Shown here in pieces: positions 1 to 10,631 of a stretch of DNA of 39,454 nucleotides. Origin of the DNA: Pseudonocardia sp. (GTDB lineage Bacteria > Actinomycetota > Actinomycetes > Mycobacteriales > Pseudonocardiaceae); contig JAFASX010000121.1 in NCBI GenBank assembly GCA_019244295.1, forward strand, positions 1-39,454, given 5' to 3'. Numbering within the stretch: the stretch's first letter is position 1; each line of letters begins with the position of its first letter. Below the pieces are notes generated by a model. It saw only the letters and a program-made list of their open reading frames with translations. It ran no database searches and was not told where the DNA came from. The translations under genes were made by a program, and so were the position numbers.

Positions 1-103
1 TGTCCGACAGACCCCGCGTCCGCAGCGGCTACCCTTACCATCGGTCGTACCTTCCCGACCCGGCGTTCCAGCGCCGATCTTGTTTGAGCCTTCAGGATGA
101 ACG

Positions 104-120
104 GGAGGGTACGACCCTCC
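104..120. terminator. Possible terminator hairpin downstream of the nSTAND/WD40 gene
   Basis: A perfect 7-bp inverted repeat (GGAGGGT / ACCCTCC) with a 3-nt loop lies 12 bases beyond the stop codon of the minus-strand nSTAND/WD40 gene. No U-tract follows, so this is only a candidate transcript end, of the U-less kind common in high-GC actinobacteria. Positions 1-103 show no recognisable gene. Confidence 0.35.
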
Positions 121-131
121 GTTGATCTTGC

Positions 132-3100
132 TCATCCACAGGTTTTAAGTATTGCTCCAGGTGGCAGGTAGGGCAGGTCGGGGAAATAGTAGCGCCATTC
201 GTTGCGGGTGATGGTGGGATGGGCGATGGCGCAGATACGCGTGGCAATACGGTTGACATCGGTCTCCCACAGGCGCACGGTTCTGTCGTGGCTGGCGGTA
301 GCCAGGGTATGACGGTCAGGGCTGAACGCCACCGAATAAACGTTGTCGGTGTGGCCAACGAGGGATGCCGCCAGGACGGAGGGATGGACAGGGTCGCTGA
401 CGTCCCATAGCCGGGCAGTCGTGTCGACGCTGGCGGTGGCGAGGGTGTGACCGTCAGGGCTGAACGCCAATCCGTAGACAGGAGCCGTGTGGCCGGGGAG
501 AGGAGCCAATTCCCGGGGTTGGCGGGGGTCGCTGACATCCCACAGCCAGACAATCATGTCGGAACTAGCGGTGGCCAGCACCCGCCCATCACCGCTGAAC
601 GCCGCCACAAAAACGAAACCAGCGTGCCGGGTGAGGGTAGCCAACTCGCGGGGGTGGCTGAGGTTGCTGACGTCCCACAGCTTGGCAGTCCGGTCGCGGC
701 CGGCGGTGGCCAAGATGTCGCCGTTGGGGCTGAACTCCACGCCGTAGACGTCCTGCTGGTGGCCGATGAGGGGAGTCAACTCACGGGGGTAGCTGGAGTT
801 AGTAACGTCCCACAGCCTGGCGGTCCCGTCAGAGTTGGCGGTGGCCAGGATCTTGCCGTCAGGCCTGAACGCCACACCCCAGACAGATGCCTGGTGGCTG
901 AGGGTAACCAACTGACGGGGGTGGCTGAGGTCGCTGACGTCCCACAGCTTGGCAGTCCGGTCGGAGCTGGCGGTGGCCAGGATCTTGCCGTCAGGGCTGA
1001 ATGTCACCGAGCGGACGGCGTCTTGGTGGCCACGGAGGACCGCCAACTCGCTAAGAGTGGGCGAATCTGCGACGTTCCACAAGTGAACAGCGTTGTCGTG
1101 ACCGCCAGAGGCCAGCACACCGCCTTGTGGGCTGAACGCCACAGAGCGAACTGCATCAATGTCATTGCCGACAGTGAGATGGATGGGATCGGGTGTTACC
1201 AAGCTACTGATCAGGGCACCGCGGGCTTCAGCGGTAGGTGAGAGGAGGAAAGCGGCCAGGCTGAGTTGGACGGCCAGAGCAGGGTTGATGGTGCGCAGCG
1301 CAATCGCCTGGTCAGCTACTTTTCGTGAGATGCCCTCGTTGCGCCCTTGGATAGCATCGTTGCGTGCTTGGACGGCGAGGATAGTCGTGGTGGTGGCGAG
1401 GAGCAGGAGGACACCCAGTCCGGCGACGAGTTGACGCAGCCTACGGGTGCGGCGGCGGCCGGCGCGTTGCTCGTCGCGCTCACGCTGGGTGCAAGCGGAC
1501 AGAAACGCATCGGCCAGCGGGGTCAAATCGGGATCTGCGGTGTCCATCCAGTCGCGGACGGCCGCCAGCCGGGGGCCCTGGTAGAGGCCGGCAGAGTGGC
1601 GGCCTTCGCGGTCCCATGTCTCGGCGGCCTCTGTGAGCCGCTGGTGAATGAGCAACCCGACCCGGTCGGTCTCGATCCAGTCGCGCAGCCGCGGCCATGC
1701 CCGCAGCAGTGCCTCGTGGGTAATTTCCGCGGTCGTGGCATGCAGGGTGATCAGGCGGGACTGGGTCAACACATCCAGGACGGCCTGCGCCGCAACGAGG
1801 TCTGCCACATCGTCAGTGAGCCGGGCGCGATCGAGTTGCCGGCGGGTGTCGTGGGCACCGTCACCGATCTGAATCATGCGCATCAGCAGCTGACGAGCGA
1901 TATGCTGCCCGGCCGGGTCCAACTTCCGGTAGGCCCGCTCGGCGGTGTCCGCGATCGCACCGTGGATACCGCCGGTGAGCCGGTAACCACTCACGGTGAG
2001 AGTATGACCGTCGCGTTGCTGCCAGGTAGCCCGCAGCGCGTGCGACAGCAGCGGCAGGGCACCCGGTTCATACGTAGCCACCCCCGCCGCGTGCGAGGCG
2101 TCGATGCCGAGGTCACCCAGCATGAGCTCGACAAGCCCGGGTTGCACGTCCATACCTATGGCACGCGCAGGTTTCTCGATTGCGTCCCGCAGCTCGGCTG
2201 TGTCCATGGCGCCCAACAGCACCTGGCCGTGGCGCAGGGCATCGACCAGCTCCGGGTGATCCGCGCAGTGACCATAGAAATCCGCACGCATCCCCAGTAC
2301 GGCCAACGCCGCCGGAGCTCTGCCCTCGACGCTGCTCACAGCGGCGCAAAGGGCACGGATGAACACTTGCCTGCGACGCTTGTCAGCGCACAGCGTGAAA
2401 GTCTCCTCGAACTGATCGACCACCAGCACCACACGGGCCGTCTCCAGCGGCTGCCCACCGGACGCGACCGTCACCACACCACGAAGGATCTCGATCAACC
2501 GGCCGGGATCGGCTTCCAACTCAGCACAGACCGTGTTGATCTGGATACCTGCCAGGGTCGCGACCTGAGTGGCCAGCTCACGAAGTGGGTCGGCAGTCGG
2601 GGTGAACAACAGATACGGCCAACTTCGCGACCCCGGGATCCGCCCCGCGCTCAGAGCCGACAGGAGACCCGCGCGCAGTAGCGAGGACTTCCCCGCGCCG
2701 GAGGGGGCGGCAACGACCAGCGGCCCGGTCCCTTCCAGCCGCTCGGTTAACCGACTCACTACCTCGGCGGTCACACGTTCCCGCCCGAAAAACCACTGAG
2801 CCTGATCAGGCTCAAAAGCAGCCAGACCCAGATAGGGGCAGGTGTCGACAACCTCTCCGTCGCGTCCGTCGCGGCTGGCCGGCTGCGATAACGACGGTTC
2901 TGAATGCACCACCTCAGGCGGGCAGCGGGCATATTCTCGGTCGGCCAAATTCTCCCGCGCCCTGCTCCACTTGGCATCGTCTCCCGCGCAGGCAACGACG
3001 AAACGGCGCACGAAATCGGCGGTGGGCAGCCGGTCGGTATTCAATGCCCGGTTGGCGGTGGACACCGGCATGCTGACCCCGCAGCGCATGGCGCCCGCCT

Positions 3101-3224
3101 CCAGCTGCTGCAGCGAGGTGTACCCAGCCCACCGCATCAGTTCCTGCAGACAGCGCCGGAACTGCGCCTGGTCTAGCGCGGAACCCGGATCCGGTTCCAC
3201 CCCGCGCCGACCTACGGTGCTCAT
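132..3224 (-). CDS. HTH - nSTAND1 NTPase - TM - seven-bladed WD40 repeat protein
   Basis: A 1030-residue multidomain signalling ATPase. Seen in order: an HTH-like N-terminal domain (about 18-98); the PYLGLAAF / WFFGRE lead-in and a Walker A (APSGAGKSS, 173-181); a Walker B-like VVLVVDQFEE (265-274); a winged-helix-like THEALLRAWPRL (502-513); one hydrophobic membrane segment (about 597-619) after an Arg-rich stretch; then seven WD40 units (about 687-988, period 44-46 residues) and a short tail. Seven units make a complete propeller. This is the actinobacterial nSTAND1-WD40 architecture; STAND proteins are NTP-dependent switches in signalling, programmed cell death or antiphage defence, but the ligand and output here are unknown. 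The ATG at 3224 was chosen over an upstream in-frame codon because a strong purine-rich ribosome site (GGAGAAGGGGG) precedes it and the family's N-terminus begins there. The gene is divergent from the small secreted protein gene at 3381. The membrane segment puts the propeller and the NTPase on opposite sides of the membrane, if it is a true TM. Confidence 0.85.
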   Translation of the reverse strand: MSTVGRRGVEPDPGSALDQAQFRRCLQELMRWAGYTSLQQLEAGAMRCGVSMPVSTANRALNTDRLPTADFVRRFVVACAGDDAKWSRARENLADREYARCPPEVVHSEPSLSQPASRDGRDGEVVDTCPYLGLAAFEPDQAQWFFGRERVTAEVVSRLTERLEGTGPLVVAAPSGAGKSSLLRAGLLSALSAGRIPGSRSWPYLLFTPTADPLRELATQVATLAGIQINTVCAELEADPGRLIEILRGVVTVASGGQPLETARVVLVVDQFEETFTLCADKRRRQVFIRALCAAVSSVEGRAPAALAVLGMRADFYGHCADHPELVDALRHGQVLLGAMDTAELRDAIEKPARAIGMDVQPGLVELMLGDLGIDASHAAGVATYEPGALPLLSHALRATWQQRDGHTLTVSGYRLTGGIHGAIADTAERAYRKLDPAGQHIARQLLMRMIQIGDGAHDTRRQLDRARLTDDVADLVAAQAVLDVLTQSRLITLHATTAEITHEALLRAWPRLRDWIETDRVGLLIHQRLTEAAETWDREGRHSAGLYQGPRLAAVRDWMDTADPDLTPLADAFLSACTQRERDEQRAGRRRTRRLRQLVAGLGVLLLLATTTTILAVQARNDAIQGRNEGISRKVADQAIALRTINPALAVQLSLAAFLLSPTAEARGALISSLVTPDPIHLTVGNDIDAVRSVAFSPQGGVLASGGHDNAVHLWNVADSPTLSELAVLRGHQDAVRSVTFSPDGKILATASSDRTAKLWDVSDLSHPRQLVTLSHQASVWGVAFRPDGKILATANSDGTARLWDVTNSSYPRELTPLIGHQQDVYGVEFSPNGDILATAGRDRTAKLWDVSNLSHPRELATLTRHAGFVFVAAFSGDGRVLATASSDMIVWLWDVSDPRQPRELAPLPGHTAPVYGLAFSPDGHTLATASVDTTARLWDVSDPVHPSVLAASLVGHTDNVYSVAFSPDRHTLATASHDRTVRLWETDVNRIATRICAIAHPTITRNEWRYYFPDLPYLPPGAILKTCG
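261..1166 (-). repeat. Seven tandem WD40-coding repeats, 132-138 nt period
   Basis: The 3' part of the nSTAND gene is a tandem array of seven units, each encoding a GH-x-V-x-FSPDG-x-LATAS-D-x-T-x-LWDV pattern followed by a linker such as SDLSHPRQL or SNLSHPREL. Several adjacent units stay close at the DNA level: the stretch coding for LSHPR and LWDV is nearly identical near 665-695 and 930-962. That suggests recent unit duplication or gene conversion, as in highly repetitive WD40 arrays. Confidence 0.8.
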
Positions 3225-3380
3225 CGGTCCCCCTTCTCCGCTGAGTTGCCAGGGGTCACGGTACGACAGAAGCCCTGGTGGGCGACGTCCGGTATACGGG
3301 AAGTCGTTGACTGTGGCGAACCTCGTTGATGGTGGCCCCGGGCGCGAGCCAGCGCCCCTCACCACTGAAGGAGAAGCACA

Positions 3381-3857
3381 GTGAAACGACTCTTCTCGGG
3401 TCTAACCCTGACGGCCGCGCTCGCAGGTGCCCTGACCACCATGGGCACACCGGTCGCGACGGGTGCGTTTGCGGTGTCCCCCGCAGCCTTCCCGAACTCA
3501 GCCCCGGCCCCGGCGGCGAGCTACACCACCACAGCTGACATGGCGCAACTCAAAGGCGGATGTACGTTTGGTATGATATGTGGAACCGTACACAATGGAA
3601 CTGATCTCGTCGTTAAAGTCACTATGTCCTGGTGCGCAGCCAGTAAAAAGCCTTGCAGCGACAAGGACATCAAAGAACTGAAACCGCACAAGAGCACCCA
3701 CGGCTGGGGAGACGTCGACGGCTATTACGTGCCGGACGGTTACAAGTTCAAGGTCAAGTACCAGCGAGCCATCAGCGACAAGACCAAGTGGTTCGGCCCA
3801 GGCTGGCACAAGATCACCGATGATAATGTCGCCAGCATCGAGAGCTACACCCACTGA
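3381..3857 (+). CDS. Small secreted four-cysteine protein of unknown function
   Basis: A 158-residue protein with a classical Sec signal: MKRLF, then a hydrophobic core to about residue 28 and Ala-rich likely cleavage sites near 29-46. The mature part contains four cysteines (61, 67, 85, 92), which could form two disulfides, and is rich in Lys, Asp and Trp (HGWGDVDGYY, KWFGPGWHK). I do not recognise the family. The GTG start at 3381 is preceded by GAAGGAGAAG at 5 bases spacing. The coding sequence is visibly more AT-rich than neighbouring core genes (for example 3540-3700), which hints at foreign origin. It is divergent from the nSTAND/WD40 gene, with 156 bp between the starts, and is followed by a strong hairpin at 3880-3918. 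A functional link to the nSTAND protein is only suggested by position. Confidence 0.7.
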   Translation: MKRLFSGLTLTAALAGALTTMGTPVATGAFAVSPAAFPNSAPAPAASYTTTADMAQLKGGCTFGMICGTVHNGTDLVVKVTMSWCAASKKPCSDKDIKELKPHKSTHGWGDVDGYYVPDGYKFKVKYQRAISDKTKWFGPGWHKITDDNVASIESYTH

Positions 3858-3879
3858 CGGATCCTGATCCGGTGCGTGT

Positions 3880-3918
3880 CGTGGCGGCACATGGTGTCGT
3901 GCTCTGTGTGCCGCCACG
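3880..3918 (+). terminator. Strong terminator-like hairpin after the small secreted protein gene
   Basis: A perfect 12-bp stem (CGTGGCGGCACA / TGTGCCGCCACG) with a 15-nt loop begins 22 bases after the stop codon of the secreted-protein gene. It should insulate that gene from treZ. It also argues against the long 5' extension of the treZ reading frame, which would run through the hairpin. Confidence 0.65.
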
Positions 3919-4099
3919 CCCGCTGATTCTGCGTTCCTCCCGAGCATTAGCTGACTCCGTACTTCAGGGCCAGCGGTTCTACCAGCTGACCAACGCCACC
4001 GAGCACCTGTGCGCGCGGGCAGCCGGGCGGGAGAGCCCTTCGAGTATCGCCTGTAGGCGTACGATGCGGTCTGGACCGTACTCGGCCAGGATCACGTTC

Positions 4100-5836
4100 A
4101 TGGCGGAATTTGCGGTGTGGGCACCGAAGCGGGCACGAGTACGGATCGAACTGGACGGCGCGAACCACGAGCTGCGCCAAGCCGACGGCGGTTGGTGGCG
4201 GGCGGAACTACCCGCTAGGCCGGACAGCGACTACGCATTCCTGCTCGACGACGATCCCACTCCGCTGCCGGATCCCCGCTCGCGCTGGCAGCCGAGCGGA
4301 GTGCACGGCCCGTCGCGGCGCTACGACCCGCGCGAGTTCGGCTGGACCGACCACGATTGGACTGGTCGGGCACTGCCGGGCAGCGTCCTCTACGAACTGC
4401 ACATCGGCACGTTCACCCCAGAGGGCACCTTCGACGCCGCGATTGAGCGGCTGAACCACTTGGTGGAGCTTGGTATCGACCTAGTCGAGGTGCTGCCGGT
4501 CAACGCCGTCGACGGTCCCCGCAACTGGGGCTACGATGGGGTGCTCTGGTATGCCGTCACCGAAAACTATGGCGGACCGGTGGCGTTCCAGCGGTTCATC
4601 GACGCCTGCCACCGCAAAGGTCTGGGCGTGGTGTTGGACGTGGTCTACAACCACCTCGGTCCGTCCGGGGCCTATCTCGACCGGTTCGGCCCCTACTTCG
4701 CCGGGCGCAACATCTGGGGTCCCTCGCTGAACCTGGACGGTCCAGGCTCAGATGAGATCCGGCGGTATGTGATTGACAACGCGCTGCAGTGGTTGCGCGA
4801 CTTCCACGTCGATGGGTTGCGGCTAGACGCGGTGCATGCCCTGGCTGACACCCGTGCTATCCACCTCCTCGAAGAACTCGCCGTCGAGATCGCCGCCTTG
4901 GAGGCGCATACGCGCCGACCGCTGACTCTGATCGCGGAATCCGACCTGAATGACCCGAAGCTGATCACCACCCGCGATGGTGGCGGCTACGGCCTGCATG
5001 CGCAGTGGAACGACGATGTGCATCACCAGCTGCACGCGACGCTGACCGGGGAGCGACAGGGCTACTACGCCGACTTCGGCTCGTTGCCGGGGCTGGCGGC
5101 CACCCTGCGGGGCGCCTACTTCCACGCCGACACCCCCTCGGCGTTCCGGCACCGTCGCCATGGCCGGCCAGTGGACGTCTTTCGGACCCCGGCGCATCGC
5201 TTCCTGGCCTACTTGCAGAATCACGACCAGATTGGCAACCGGGCCACCGGAGACCGCATTTCCGCGTCCCTCTCCCCCGGGCTGCTCGCCTGCGGAGCGG
5301 CGTTAATGTTGTGTTCGCCGTACACCCCGATGCTGTTTATGGGCGAAGAGTGGGGAGCGTCCACCCCATGGCAGTTCTTCTCCCACTTCCCAGATCCCGA
5401 CCTGCGGGAAAAGATCCGGGTCGGGCGGTTCGAGGAGTTCGCCGAGCACGATTGGAATTCGGCCAAGGTTCCCGACCCGAACGCCGAATCCACCTTCTAT
5501 AACTCAAAGCTGAACTGGGCAGAGCCGGAGAACGAACCGCATGCCAGCTTGCTGCGCACCTATCACGACCTGATCGCACTGCGCCGGTCCCACCCCGAGC
5601 TGTCCGACCCATGGCTGTACCGGCTCGGCGTGGACGTCGACGAAACGGCTCGCACGGTAATGCTACACCGGGGCGACCTGCGGGTAGTGGTCAACCTGGG
5701 GCATTCAGCAGCCACGCCGCAACTTGACCGGCCGGTAGCCGAGGTGCTGCTGAGCAACACGAAACCCACACTGAATGGGGGCACCTGCACAATCCCTGGC
5801 GAATCGTTCGTTGTAGTCAGAGTGAGCTCAGAGTGA
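4100..5836 (+). CDS. treZ: Malto-oligosyltrehalose trehalohydrolase TreZ
   Basis: A 578-residue GH13 enzyme that releases trehalose from maltooligosyltrehalose (EC 3.2.1.141), the second step of the TreY-TreZ route from glycogen-type glucans. The N-terminal beta-sandwich begins MAEFAVWAPKRARVRIEL. GH13 signatures follow: VVYNHLGPSG (181-190), GLRLDAVHAL with nucleophile Asp243, LIAESDL with acid/base Glu280, and NHDQIGNR with transition-state stabiliser Asp376. The spacing agrees with characterised TreZ proteins, and the length is typical. The ATG at 4100 was chosen because it begins the conserved domain and has AGGA 8 bases upstream; earlier in-frame codons would cross the hairpin at 3880-3918. 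treX and treY, its usual neighbours, are not in the window, so the gene is detached from its pathway cluster or lies at the edge of one that has been lost. Confidence 0.93.
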   Translation: MAEFAVWAPKRARVRIELDGANHELRQADGGWWRAELPARPDSDYAFLLDDDPTPLPDPRSRWQPSGVHGPSRRYDPREFGWTDHDWTGRALPGSVLYELHIGTFTPEGTFDAAIERLNHLVELGIDLVEVLPVNAVDGPRNWGYDGVLWYAVTENYGGPVAFQRFIDACHRKGLGVVLDVVYNHLGPSGAYLDRFGPYFAGRNIWGPSLNLDGPGSDEIRRYVIDNALQWLRDFHVDGLRLDAVHALADTRAIHLLEELAVEIAALEAHTRRPLTLIAESDLNDPKLITTRDGGGYGLHAQWNDDVHHQLHATLTGERQGYYADFGSLPGLAATLRGAYFHADTPSAFRHRRHGRPVDVFRTPAHRFLAYLQNHDQIGNRATGDRISASLSPGLLACGAALMLCSPYTPMLFMGEEWGASTPWQFFSHFPDPDLREKIRVGRFEEFAEHDWNSAKVPDPNAESTFYNSKLNWAEPENEPHASLLRTYHDLIALRRSHPELSDPWLYRLGVDVDETARTVMLHRGDLRVVVNLGHSAATPQLDRPVAEVLLSNTKPTLNGGTCTIPGESFVVVRVSSE

Positions 5837-5893
5837 GCTAGTCACCTACCGTGGGCAGCAACTCAGGTAGCATCAACAGGCATAAAGGTAAGT

Positions 5894-6103
5894 GTGAGCT
5901 TGTCAGAAGACGACATAACCTTCTTGGACAAGTACGCCCGCGAGCACGGCTATCGCTCCCGATCGGCAGCCCTGCAGCATGCGGTGGCGATCCTGCGCGC
6001 CGGCCAGTTAGCCAGTGCGTACGAAGACGCGTGGCGCAGCTGGTCTGTGTCTGGCGATGCCGAGCTCTGGGACAGCACCAGCGCCGACGGGTTGGGCGGC
6101 TGA
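5894..6103 (+). CDS. MazE-like ribbon-helix-helix antitoxin, start shifted or damaged
   Basis: A 69-residue protein (SLSEDDITFLDKYAREHGY...SRSAALQHAV) of the RHH antitoxin type that pairs with MazF/PemK toxins. It would bind DNA through the RHH and neutralise the toxin with its acidic Trp-rich tail (AYEDAWRSW...AELWD). Related antitoxins usually begin MKVSVSLSEDD. Here the matching codons are present upstream (AAG GTA AGT GTG AGC), but the codon where ATG would be expected, 5882-5884, reads ATA. Translation may therefore begin at the GTG at 5894, which has AAAGG 5 bases upstream, giving an N-terminus about 4 residues short that trims the first RHH beta-strand. The stop codon directly abuts the downstream toxin start (TGA-GTG). 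Confidence 0.65.
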   Translation: MSLSEDDITFLDKYAREHGYRSRSAALQHAVAILRAGQLASAYEDAWRSWSVSGDAELWDSTSADGLGG

Positions 6104-6343
6104 GTGCGCAGAGGTGAAATCCGGTTGGTTGACTTCGAACCAGCGCGCGGGTCTGTCGCCCGGGTATACCCCTTCCAGGTCTTGCTCACCTCAACCACGA
6201 CCAGGTTGTCTCGAGATAGCAAAGCCCAAGCCGAACAGGTTCGGTCAATCGCCGTCGAACGTGTCGGACGGCTGTGCGGCACCCTGACCGCCGAGCAGAT
6301 GCACCAACTGGACAACGCGCTCCGATTGCACCTCAGCCTGTGA
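6104..6343 (+). pseudogene. MazF/PemK-type toxin with internal in-frame deletion
   Basis: The 79-residue product starts like a MazF endoribonuclease (MRRGEIRLVDFEPARGS) and ends like one (VYPFQVLL, then RDSKAQAEQVRSIAVERVG and a terminal helix LDNALRLHLSL). Full-length MazF proteins are about 110-120 residues. The segment between the first beta-hairpin and the VYPF strand, which carries the conserved RPAVV strand and the next strand ending in a conserved Thr, is missing (roughly 31-37 residues). In E. coli MazF the catalytic Arg and Thr lie in that missing segment, so the product should be inactive as an RNase. The join is in frame and the ends are well preserved, consistent with one deletion. 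It could still bind the antitoxin. The GTG start follows the antitoxin stop with no gap. Confidence 0.75.
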
Positions 6344-6351
6344 GAACAGTG

Positions 6352-6382
6352 ATCTATTCATCACGAAATCTATTCACCACGA
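6352..6382. repeat. Two adjacent 15-nt direct repeats upstream of mutA
   Basis: ATCTATTCATCACGA (6352-6366) and ATCTATTCACCACGA (6368-6382) differ at one base and are spaced by a single nucleotide (16-nt period). They lie just after the broken toxin gene and about 110 bases upstream of mutA, in the most AT-rich part of the gap. They could be a paired regulator site for the mut operon or a slippage duplication. Confidence 0.5.
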
Positions 6383-6492
6383 GCCGACCGGGCCCAACTT
6401 AAGCCGCGAGCCTATGGGTCAGCCTAGGACTCGCCGTCAGAAGCGCCACAAGGCGGTCACAGCTGATTGTCCCCGCTCTACAGTGCTCGGGT

Positions 6493-8414
6493 ATGACCGT
6501 GCCGTCGGAGCCGTCGGACCAGACGACGCTCACCCTTGCCGCGGAGTTTCCCCCCGCCACCCGCGCCGAGTGGCGCGATCTGCTGACCGGGGTACTGAGC
6601 AAGGCTGGCCTGCTGCCCGAGAACCTGACCGGTCCAGTCGAAGATCTGCTGGGCACCAGCATCGCCGAGGGAGTCACGGTCGCGCCGCTTTACGTCGCTT
6701 CGGACGCGGCCAACGAGGCGCCTGGAATGCCCGGCCTGGCGCCGTTCGTCCGTGGCGCCAGGCCGCTCGGAAGCAGCCCAGATGGCTGGGACCTGCGTCA
6801 ACGGCACACCGACCCAGATGTGGCGGCCACCAAAGAGGCCGTACTGACCGATCTGGCGAACGGCGTCACCTCGCTGTGGCTGGTGCTCGGCGAGGGCGCG
6901 CTACCGGTCGATTCGCTGCCGGTGGTACTGCGGGACGTGCTGCTCGAGTTGGTCCCGATCGCACTGGACGCCGGATCGCGGACCGCCCAAGCCGCCGAGG
7001 CGCTGTTCGCGCTGGCCGCTGAGCGGCAGATCCCGGCAGGCGCACTGGCCGGCACCCTGGGCGCCGACCCGCTGGGCTGGCTGGCCGGCTTGGACGCCGA
7101 TACCGACACCGACGCCGGTCTCGCGCTGACCGCCATTCTGGCCACCCGTTGCGTGACCGAGCGGCCTAACCTGCGGGCGGTCACCGTCGACGCGACCGTT
7201 TACCACAATGCCGGGGCGGACGATGCCCAGGAGCTGGGCTGCTCGCTGGCGGCCGGGGTCGCCTACCTGCGCGCGCTCACCGACGCCGGGATGCCCGTGA
7301 ACCAGGCGCTCACCCAGCTGGAATTCCGGTACTCGGCCACCGCTGATCAGTTCGCCACCATCGCCAAGCTACGCGCCGCCCGAGGGTTGTGGGCCCGAGT
7401 TGCGAGGGACTGCACCGGCGGCGAGCGGCCCGGTCCGCAGGCGGCGCAGCGCCAGCACGCGGTCACATCGGAACCGATGCTCACCGCGCGTGACCCCTGG
7501 GTGAATATGCTGCGTGTCACGCTGGCTTGCTTCACCGCAGGCGTAGGCGGGGCCAACGCGGTGACGGTGCTGCCGTTCGACGCGGCGCTTGGGTTGCCCA
7601 ACCAGTTCTCCCGGCGCATCGCGCGCAACACCCAGTCGCTGCTGATCCACGAATCGCACCTGGCGCGGGTGGTGGACCCAGCTGGCGGTTCGTGGTACGT
7701 CGAGCGACTGACCACTACGCTGGCCCGCCGAGCATGGGAGGTGTTTACCAAAATCGAGCGCGACGGCGGGCTACTGGCCACGCTGCGCGATGGATCGCTA
7801 GCCGACGCACTGGCCAAGACCTGGGACGCGCGCGCCGACCGGCTCGCCACTCGCAAGGAACCAGTGCTCGGGGTGAGCGAGTTTCCGCACCTGGCGGAGA
7901 CTCTGCCCGACCGGCGCCCCGACCGGCGCCCCGCCCCGCACGGCCTACTCCCCAGGGTGCGCCGGGCCGCCGCGTTCGAGGCGTTGCGCGACCGCGCCGA
8001 CGCTCACCTGGCCGCCACCGGTGCCCGCCCGGCCGTCTTCCTGGCCGCTCTCGGCTCGCCGGCCGCACACAACGCCCGGTCCAGTTTCGCGGCCAACCTG
8101 TTCCAGGCCGGCGGAATGGCCACCCCAACCGGCAGCGGCTCGCCAGAGCAGATCGCGGCCGCGTTCGCTCAGGCTGACACCACCATCGCCTGCTTGTGCG
8201 GCACGGACTCGTCCTACGCCGAGCAGGGTCAGGCTGTCGCCGAGGCGCTCCGCGCGCACGGCGCGAGAAACGTATTGCTCGCTGGAAAACCGGGAACCCT
8301 CGTTGGGAAATCAGGAGGAAGCATGGACGACGCGGCGGTCGGCGGCTACGTCCACGCCGGCTGTAACGCTGTCGCGGTACTACGCGAGACATTGGACGAG
8401 CTGGGGGTGCGGGC

Positions 8415-8418
<4 letters not shown>
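6493..8418 (+). CDS. mutA: Methylmalonyl-CoA mutase small subunit MutA
   Basis: A 641-residue beta subunit of the adenosylcobalamin-dependent methylmalonyl-CoA mutase (EC 5.4.99.2), which interconverts (R)-methylmalonyl-CoA and succinyl-CoA. It shares the TIM-barrel fold of MutB ([10 protein letters not shown]..., [33 protein letters not shown]), but its C-terminal B12-like domain lacks the DxHxxG cobalamin-ligand motif, as expected for the non-catalytic subunit. The ATG at 6493 is the first suitable codon and no clear Shine-Dalgarno precedes it, so the transcript may be leaderless or poorly initiated. The stop overlaps the mutB start as ATGA. A 12-bp exact tandem duplication (7909-7932) creates a DRRPDRRP linker between the barrel and the C-terminal domain. 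Confidence 0.95.
7909..7932 (+). repeat. Exact 12-bp tandem duplication inside mutA
   Basis: GACCGGCGCCCC occurs twice back to back (7909-7920 and 7921-7932), adding four residues in frame to the interdomain linker of MutA. It looks like replication slippage in a tolerant linker. Confidence 0.85.

Positions 8419-10627
<2,209 letters not shown>

Positions 10628-10631
<4 letters not shown>

Noticed and set aside
261..1166. Evenly spaced repeats resembling a CRISPR array
   Set aside because: The period of about 135 nt, open reading frame and WD40 consensus identify protein-coding repeats.
447..2681. Long plus-strand open frames (264 and 444 codons) opposite the nSTAND/WD40 gene
   Set aside because: They mirror the WD40 repeats and NTPase on the other strand, carry no family motifs or ribosome sites, and arise from high GC.
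3872..4099. N-terminal extension of TreZ
   Set aside because: It would cross a 12-bp terminator-like stem and adds 76 residues with no TreZ similarity.
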